Shown here: positions 57,694-64,000 of the stretch, one piece after another
How positions within the stretch are numbered: the first letter of the stretch is position 1
How the letters are laid out: every line of letters starts with the position of its first letter
From: Penicillium oxalicum
Lineage: Eukaryota; Ascomycota; Eurotiomycetes; Eurotiales; Aspergillaceae
DNA: 64,000 bases
Direction: 5' to 3'
Assembly (NCBI RefSeq): GCF_001723175.1
Contig: NC_064652.1
Location: forward strand, 3,348,001-3,412,000
Made by a program: the position numbers and the translations under genes
The notes under the pieces: model-generated
What the model was told of the DNA's origin: nothing
The model's input: the letters and a program-made list of their open reading frames with translations, nothing else
Databases searched by the model: none

Positions 57694-60600
57694 ATGGCAG
57701 CATGGTTGGACCTTGTTTCAGACGCCGAAGGCTGGTCCCTGGTGGACACTGGCCGGTTCGAGGAACTCGTACAGGGAATGAGCCACGCCAAGGAACAGTA
57801 TCCATCCTTGATCTACTTTGCGGGAAATGGTGCACGCATCAACGCGCTTCGGGCCCTTTTCCCCCACAACAACGTTACACGTAAAGGACCATCCGGATTA
57901 GCCCGGCTCCACATCAGCACGTCGACGGCTCACACCCAAAACCCTACCATTTTTGTCGAGGGCAACCCATTCACGCAGAAGGGCCTAGGAGACACCAAAT
58001 CGCTGAGAGGCTCCGCAGAAAAGCATCGGAGATTTCCAATGTCTGGTCCCAATGGTTCTCAGCCATTGGCAACAGTCCAACAAGACGTGATCAAGCAATT
58101 TATTCTTCCTTGGACCCAAATCCTTTGCCTTTTTGTGAGCTCGGCTTCGGAGATGAAACAGGCGCAGGATTTGCTCCAAGGCCCATCCCGAAAACTGACG
58201 GTCGGCAATCAACCTCTTCCGGAGTTGATGCGCCTGATGATCATCTTGACTCATGACAATCACAGTAACAAGGACGAATCGGCCTCCGAGGTCAGAGATA
58301 GTTTCACCCGGTCTCGTATCACAATCCTCGACCTCCGTAGTCGTGCTGAGCTCTCTGATGCCGCGGCTTTCGAACCGCTGCGGTCTTTGCTCTTGGAGGA
58401 TATCCAGGCCGTCCACGAAGACCGGAGAGCGAACGGCTTGGTGTTCTCGGCTTTTCACCTCAGAGCTCTCTGGGATGCAAGCATTCGATCTCACGAGCGA
58501 ATAGATCCAAGACATGCCAACTTAGACTGTCTTTCGGTCGCAAGGGAAACCCGCCACGCAAGCTCTGTCATGCTGGATTGCCTTGCTGAGTTCCGGCGTC
58601 AGGCCGAATCCACTGCCTGCCCCGTGGACCAAATCGAGGAACAGGTCGCCTCGGCATTCCTTATGGACGCGTATCCCCCTGAAATGCATTGTAAGATTAG
58701 ATCTTCGTCGAACGGAATCGATCCACGCGAAACCCTGACGATACTATAAAACTCTAACCATAGAATAGACTTTCAACCCGAATTGGTTTTCAACGCCCTT
58801 TACCAGGCACAATGTCTCGATGCATGGCGTGACGACGAACCTCGTATTCACGCTGGAGGCGTGCTCGTTCATTTTGTCCGCTCATTCGCCGAATTGGGCT
58901 GCCACAAGTCGTCCGCGATCGTACGGCAACAAAAGATAGCCACCTTTTACCGTCAATGGGGCGGACTGCGATCGACCGCAGCGTGCCTTCTCTGTATGTG
59001 TCGCCAACCGGAGTATGTCATGCCTTGTAAACATACCATCTGTGATACATGTGTTGTGATATTTGGAACGAGGAGCCCATCCGCGGAATACCATACGGAC
59101 CTGTTCCGATGTCCGATATGTGACCATTCATTCCATTTGACGGTTCGCCGACTACCACCAACTAAGGGTCCTATCATATTCAGCTTGGATGGCGGAGGCG
59201 TTCGAGGAATCATTCAGCTCGGTCTTCTGCGAGCGCTAGAAGAGCGACTTGGGGGCATATCGGTCGTTGAAATCCCGGACCAGTGCACCGGAACCAGTGT
59301 TGGTGCGTGACATGTTCTGTGCGAGCGCTTGTGACACAAATTTGAGCTGATGATTCTCTGCTTGCACAGGCGCACTGACAGAAATGGACCTGTTCTTTAA
59401 TGGGTCGTCCGCGGGGGAAAGCTTCGCTAGGTTCCCCAGTTTGGCCCGGGGGATCTTCAGGGCATCTGCCGGTCGGATGGCACCCTCATTCCTTCGCGGT
59501 CTTAACCTCATTAGGGGCTGTGTTCGAATGCTAGTAGATGGCCTGTACGACACAAGGGACCTGGAAGATACATTGAAGCATGCTATTGATCCACAGCGTC
59601 GGATGTTTGACGTTCCGGGTGGCGCTAGCCCAGCCGGTTGCCGGGTGGCCATTATCACAAGTCGAACGTCCGATGGGAAAGCGTGTGTCCTGGCAAACTA
59701 TCGCGGCTTGGGCCAACGAGATACCGACGCGGCATATGTCTTCTTAGCTCCGCAGAGCGAGGCTGAGAACCCATTCTTGTGGGAAGCGTAAGCGATTTTC
59801 TCTAGTAGCATCCGATGCAGTTAGCGCTGACAAAGCTCCAGTGGCCTATGCAGTGTCGCAGCTCCAGGGTAGGTTTTACAAGATCAGCAGGGACGATTGT
59901 TGGCTGACGCTGACTAATCGTAGTTTTTTCCGAGCAAAGTCGCTAGTAGGCTTCGGTCCCATGCAAGACGGGGGTGTGCGTGCCAACAATCCCCTCGCAA
60001 TCGCATTGAAGGAATCTACTGTTATCTGGCCGTCGGCTAAAAAGCACGACCTTCTTCTATCGGTGGGCACTGGATATTCTCTACCTGCCTCGGAGCCGAC
60101 ACGTGGCCCCTTCAACGCACTTCGAGAGGGCGCGCTGCCTCGAATGATCCGAGCGATGATATCTTCGCCATGCATGGACGGCCGCCAAGGATATCACGAA
60201 GCGCTCAACTACATCCCTGAACTCGCTAGTTGGGATATTTTCCGGTTGGATCACGGTCTTCGTGGATCTCTGCCTCGACTTGACGACATTGAAAAATTGA
60301 CGGAGATGTCTGACATCCCGTTTGGAGTTCCTGATACACTTGTTAGGGCCATCCTGGCGACCGCATTCTTCTTTTTTGAGCTGGATGACATCCCAGTCAA
60401 GGGTCATGGGGGATACTTCTGCCGTGGATCGATCCTGTGCTCGAGGGAAAACACGCCGACTATTGTCAAGGGTGTCTTGGCAGAGTTTCCGGGGGCGAGA
60501 TTTCGCACCGCCCAGGATTACCACCTCGGTCCAGTTGGCGAGCACGATGGCTGCAGCGATTGTGGGTACTATCGAAAGAAAGTGACGTTCTCCGTCGGCA

Positions 60601-60839
60601 GCCTACAAGAGGAATTCACGATTCAAATATGCGGCAACACATCTAGTCAAAGGATTGGAGGTTTTCCAAAGTCTGTGCAACAGCTTACCCATGAGCAGCA
60701 AGCATACGCTCACTTTGGTCGTGCGGATCACGTGAGCGCTGCTTGGCCACCCAAGAGGTCCTGCCATTGCTTTCAGGGGAGCAAGAGGAACGTCCGCTTT
60801 GTGGAACCAGGTTTAGAGTATAAGAAGCGTCGTTTATAA
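57694..60839 (+). CDS. Patatin-like protein with degenerate P-loop and RING-like finger, 963 aa
   Basis: Five exons (57694-58690, 58769-59302, 59370-59787, 59842-59868, 59924-60839) sum to exactly 964 codons. The N-terminal region follows the layout of fungal patatin-like proteins with a GTPase-like domain, but the P-loop position reads AGNGARINALR with no GKS/T, so nucleotide binding is doubtful. A RING-like zinc finger follows (CLLCMCRQ, MPCKHTICDTC, FRCPICD). The patatin domain has the oxyanion loop DGGGVRG, nucleophile elbow GTSVG (Ser) and the second catalytic element MQDGGVRANNP (Asp), so acyl-hydrolase activity is plausible. C-terminal Cys/His clusters follow. In fungi patatin-like proteins occur both alone and as NLR N-terminal domains, and free ones are a common Starship accessory class. 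An extra 5' exon upstream of the ATG at 57694 is possible (CACAG acceptor at 57671-57675). Confidence 0.85.
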
Positions 60840-61570
60840 GCTTGAGTCTAGACACCATGTCACCCCTTCTTGACGGAGTTCCAGGGAAGCGTCGTCGGAT
60901 GGTTGTAGTGCGAAGTCCCTTTGTAGCTCGCTGTAATTTGGAATTCTACAGTTAGGTTGGTGTCTTCGGCCGAGTCCTAGTAAAAACTCATGGTAAAATC
61001 TGTGCCGTCATGGAAGAGCGCAGTTCGAGGGACAAAACGCGCGAAGTCTTTGCAGAATGGGGCTCAGATGGTCATACTGTATTTATTATCGCAAACATGG
61101 CCGCCTGGTCCTCCAGGAAGGATTCTGAGGTATCAGCATGTTTACCAAATATTGCTCGGGCAATTTCCGAGGGCTTATAACGCGCCAGACCTTGAACTGG
61201 TCCCGCGTCCAGAAATCAAGCCCTTTACTTGCATGTTTGTCTTGTGTTGGTACACACACACACAATTTATTAACGCCCAGCGGCTAAGCCGAAAGGGCAA
61301 CTGTCACTGCTCTATCAATACAGGTCCTAATGTACATATGCAGTATCTCCATCGAGCCCATACATAGATCCTTTCAGTATATGTCCTCCTAGCGTGTCAA
61401 TATCGTAGGAATACCTGTGGGTTAGTAATTTTGTCGGTAGCCTGGCTTGAAGGCGCTTCTTCAAGTGTTCAACATCCTATCCTCGGCAGTTGAAGCGCGT
61501 CTACCATCTTTGGTACAAGGTGGTTGGTGTAGGTTGGTTAAGGGAAGGGTGTCAATGTGTTGAATGACGT
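60840..61570. other. No gene recognised
   Basis: The 3' flank of the patatin-like gene. It contains a short (AC)n run at about 61251-61263 and no supported coding frame. Confidence 0.45.
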
Positions 61571-61572
61571 GG

Positions 61573-64000
61573 TTATGTAGCGTCAAGTCGGCCCGTGGCG
61601 ATTGCGAATCGTATTGAGGCTCGCACGGCTTCCAAGTTCGGCGTCCAATTCTGGTCATCCGAAGGCGAGAAATCGCCTAGGAAACAGGATATGTTGCCTC
61701 GATGAGTATGGGTGCATCGTAGCATTTCCATTCCATCCAGTGTGCGGTCCACTTCCAGCATCGAAAGAGGAAGTGTTCCACGGTCTCTCTTACTTGTCCA
61801 CATGCACATTGATCCGATAGAGATAGCCATTGAGTCTAGCCATGCCAGTCCGGAGTTGGGCTAGCACGCTCGCTTCTTTGCAAGATAATCGATCATAGAG
61901 CTGTCGAGTGTGTTTCCCTGGAAGTGCTGCATCTACTCGTTTGGAATGTCTCCCTACGTTCTCCAGCAAGTTGTTGCTGGCAGCTGCTTGGGACCGAACG
62001 ATATTCAGTGTTGTCGACTTCATCCTAGGGACCGATTCTTGTGGGGCGGCATCCTTCTAGGTCGCAGTTCTGGCCTGCTCTTTCGCCAGACCTGGCAGTT
62101 GAATGTCTTTGCTGGTAGGAACCCAAAGAATATTGACAGGGCTTCCATTTCTCCGCAGTCTTCTCATCAGCTTGTACGTCTGGCAGACGAATTCCTGGCC
62201 TGATTGTTGTCGAGGGTTCCTCATCGTGAGAGCCGCGGCTTTGTTGCTCGAGAGCAACCTGATCCTGTAATCATTCAGTCCCACTAGCATGTTCAATGTA
62301 TGTGCTATTGCTGCTAGCTCCGCGGAGAACGGATCTTGCTCTGATCTTGCGCCTAATGTCACGGAAAAGGTCTTCAGTTTCAGTTTTCGATATCGAGGTG
62401 GTTGCTTCTCGATCGCCACCCCAAGCCCTACGAGCCCGTTTCGTGCGCAACTGCTGACTGCGACTTGCATTGACCCACCCGGTACAGTCTGTGAGGCCGG
62501 CATTGCTTCAACGTCGGTCTGCATGCGTGTCTCCCAATGTGCTAATGTAAACGGATTGATGGTTTCCAGTGTCTCCATCTCAATGCTTTTCAGAGCGTCC
62601 GCTACCTGGTACAGCGGTGAACGGTGATACCTCTTAAATTTCTTGATCCGAGCTGTATTCCTGTGGAGAGGATTGGTTTCTGGGAGAGTGTGGAGGTCCG
62701 TCCACATTTTCACGGCCCGTCTCCAAAAACGGTGTTGGGCAGTGGCAATGTAAGCATCTGCCTCCGCCAGGCTGGTTGCAACTGTGAGAAATGTCCCTAC
62801 AGTTGCCTGCGCTCCCACCCTTTGGACTCGGTTGATTGGCCCGATTGCCTTATCCTTGCAAGCGTGCATCCAGACGCTAGAGGCGTAGTCTACCACCGGA
62901 GCCACCGTCGATGTGAGTAACCGCCGTGCTGTGGCTGGGGATAAGCCACGAAGTCGCCGAAACTCCATCGCTGCCTCCAGGCCTTTAGACGCTGCCCTCA
63001 CGATATGCTCCTTGTACTTGAGTCTCGTGTCCATGAGGACGCCCAAAATTTTGACATGGTCTTTGGGCTCAACGGTCTGTCCCTTGATGGTGAAAGGCCT
63101 CTGGTCTGATTTGTTAGCATTAGAGGCGAAGTGTATGATGGCTGTTTTGTCTGCCTCAAACGTCGCGCTACTCCTTTTCTCCCAGCCGAGTGCTTTATTG
63201 ACAATTGCTTCAATACCTTCCGGATTACTCTGCGCAGTTGGTCCGGTCACCTAAGCGGTAAAATCATCCACGAACGCGATTGCTCCTCCCTGGCTGTCGA
63301 TCTGTCGTTGTACGAGGTCTGCGTTGAAGAAGAGGAATAGGATTGGGGAAAGCGGCGAGCCCTGCGGCAGTCCAGCCTGTGGCAGCCTTTGGACCTCAGA
63401 CATTTGCCCATTGATTTGGATAGTCGCCGTTCGTTCCGAGCAGAACGCCTCAACCCACCGGAGCAGAACCTCCGGTATGCCTCGCGCTTTCATCCTCTGA
63501 AGCAATCGTTCTTCGCACACTCCAATAGAGGCTCCTTTGACGTCGAAGCTGATCAAGCTCAACACCCGTCGGCCGCGCCACGCCGTGTATATTTGCTCTT
63601 GAAGGAGCGCAAGTGCATGCACCGCTTCCCAGACTGCTGACATGAGACGATCGGTTTTTCTGCCGCACCGTGCCCTCCAACGGGGTGGCGGCCAGGGTGT
63701 TCCCAATCCTAGCATTGATTTCTTTCCATGGAGCGTTTTTCAGCAGCAGCCGTTCCTGCTGCTTTGGGGGCGACCATGGAGCATCGAATGCGGCCTCAAT
63801 CGCGCAGTGATCTGAACCGTGTTCCGTCCCGAGTATGGCACACTTAACTATGGAGTCTGTCAGGTTTTTTGACGCCAAGACGAGATGAATAAGCTCAAAA
63901 ATCTCAAATGTCATACATTGATCATAGATCACGAGTCACCTAATCTTCTTAGGGATGATTGAAGGGTCTAGAACTAAAACACCGCATGATTTGGACCTTC
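61573..64000 (-). mobile_element. Tad1/I-type LINE, internally deleted and inactive, continues past window
   Basis: Minus-strand frames give the endonuclease C-terminus (DLVLAS-like HLVLASKNL, then HGSDHCAIEAAF), a linker, and reverse transcriptase from RRVLSLISFDVKGA through LPQAGLPQGSPLSPILFLFF to the active-site FVDDFTA. A TAG follows where Trp is expected (a TGG-to-TAG change near 63251). The thumb/RNase H region continues (NPFTLAHWETRMQTDVEAM, then DPFSAELAAIAHTLNMLVGL), followed by frameshifts and a terminal zinc knuckle CACGQVRETVEHFLFRC near 61750-61800, ending at 61573. The endonuclease-linker joins the RT with the fingers missing, so an internal deletion is likely. The endonuclease start lies beyond 64000. 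Confidence 0.82.

Noticed and set aside
1..64000. A Starship captain (DUF3435 tyrosine recombinase)
   Set aside because: I looked for YR-type R-H-x-R-Y patterns and DUF3435-like blocks and found none, so the window is not claimed as a complete Starship.

Overview
The window looks like an accessory, transposon-rich region of a filamentous ascomycete, probably Eurotiomycetes (Aspergillus/Penicillium-like). This is inferred from short introns (43-80 nt, GTAAGT/GTATGT donors, CTAAC-like branch sites) and from fungal families: a BCS1-like AAA ATPase, OTT_1508-like deaminase-MYND, fungal APH-like kinases, a HeLo cell-death domain, NACHT-WD40 NLRs, a ferric reductase, a patatin-like protein, DUF3723, and Tad1/I-type LINE. 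No rRNA, tRNA or CRISPR array was recognised. All gene models were built by eye from frames and splice sites, without RNA or database support.

Layout. 0.7-2.0 kb: broken BCS1-like ATPase. 2.32-5.97 kb: a gene for an OTT_1508-like deaminase fused to a MYND finger, enclosed by near-perfect 181-bp terminal inverted repeats ending in TA, i.e. a compact element carrying a gene but no visible transposase. 6.4-9.9 kb: a small conserved protein, a dead APH-like kinase and a divergent intact one. 11.9-14.5 kb: unrecognised spliced genes. 16.7-18.9 kb: C2H2 fragment and DUF3723 C-terminal pseudogene. 19.7-20.0 kb: LINE fragment. 20.4 kb: RNase III-like gene. 22.8-24.7 kb: frameshifted ferric reductase. 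28.5-30.6 kb: F-box-like gene. 31.3-32.0 kb: seven-helix membrane protein. 33.1-34.1 kb: SUR7/PalI pseudogene. 34.2-36.7 kb: second degraded DUF3723-like gene.

The centrepiece is 38.4-50.4 kb: a large imperfect inverted repeat carrying two NACHT-WD40 NLR genes. Their NACHT exons are identical, but their repeat arrays differ (about 10 against 4 WD40 units) and each has a single-base frameshift. A HeLo-domain effector gene lies in the spacer, divergent from one NLR. Its last exon encodes a short Asn/Thr/Gly-rich segment that may be an amyloid signalling motif. This is the layout of NLR/HeLo regulated cell-death pairs such as HET-S/NWD2.

50.9-55.6 kb holds LTR-retrotransposon debris, a kinase-like pseudogene and a small gene. 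56.4-57.1 kb is a four-helix membrane protein. 57.7-60.8 kb is an intact patatin-like gene with a degenerate P-loop region and a RING-like finger. 61.6-64.0 kb is a deleted, stop-containing LINE running off the window.

DUF3723, ferric reductase, patatin-like and NLR genes together are the four accessory classes repeatedly reported in Starship giant transposons. No DUF3435/YR captain is visible here, so I propose that the window is Starship cargo or a relic of it; this is inference. Many lesions are C-to-T or G-to-A, consistent with old RIP-like decay.
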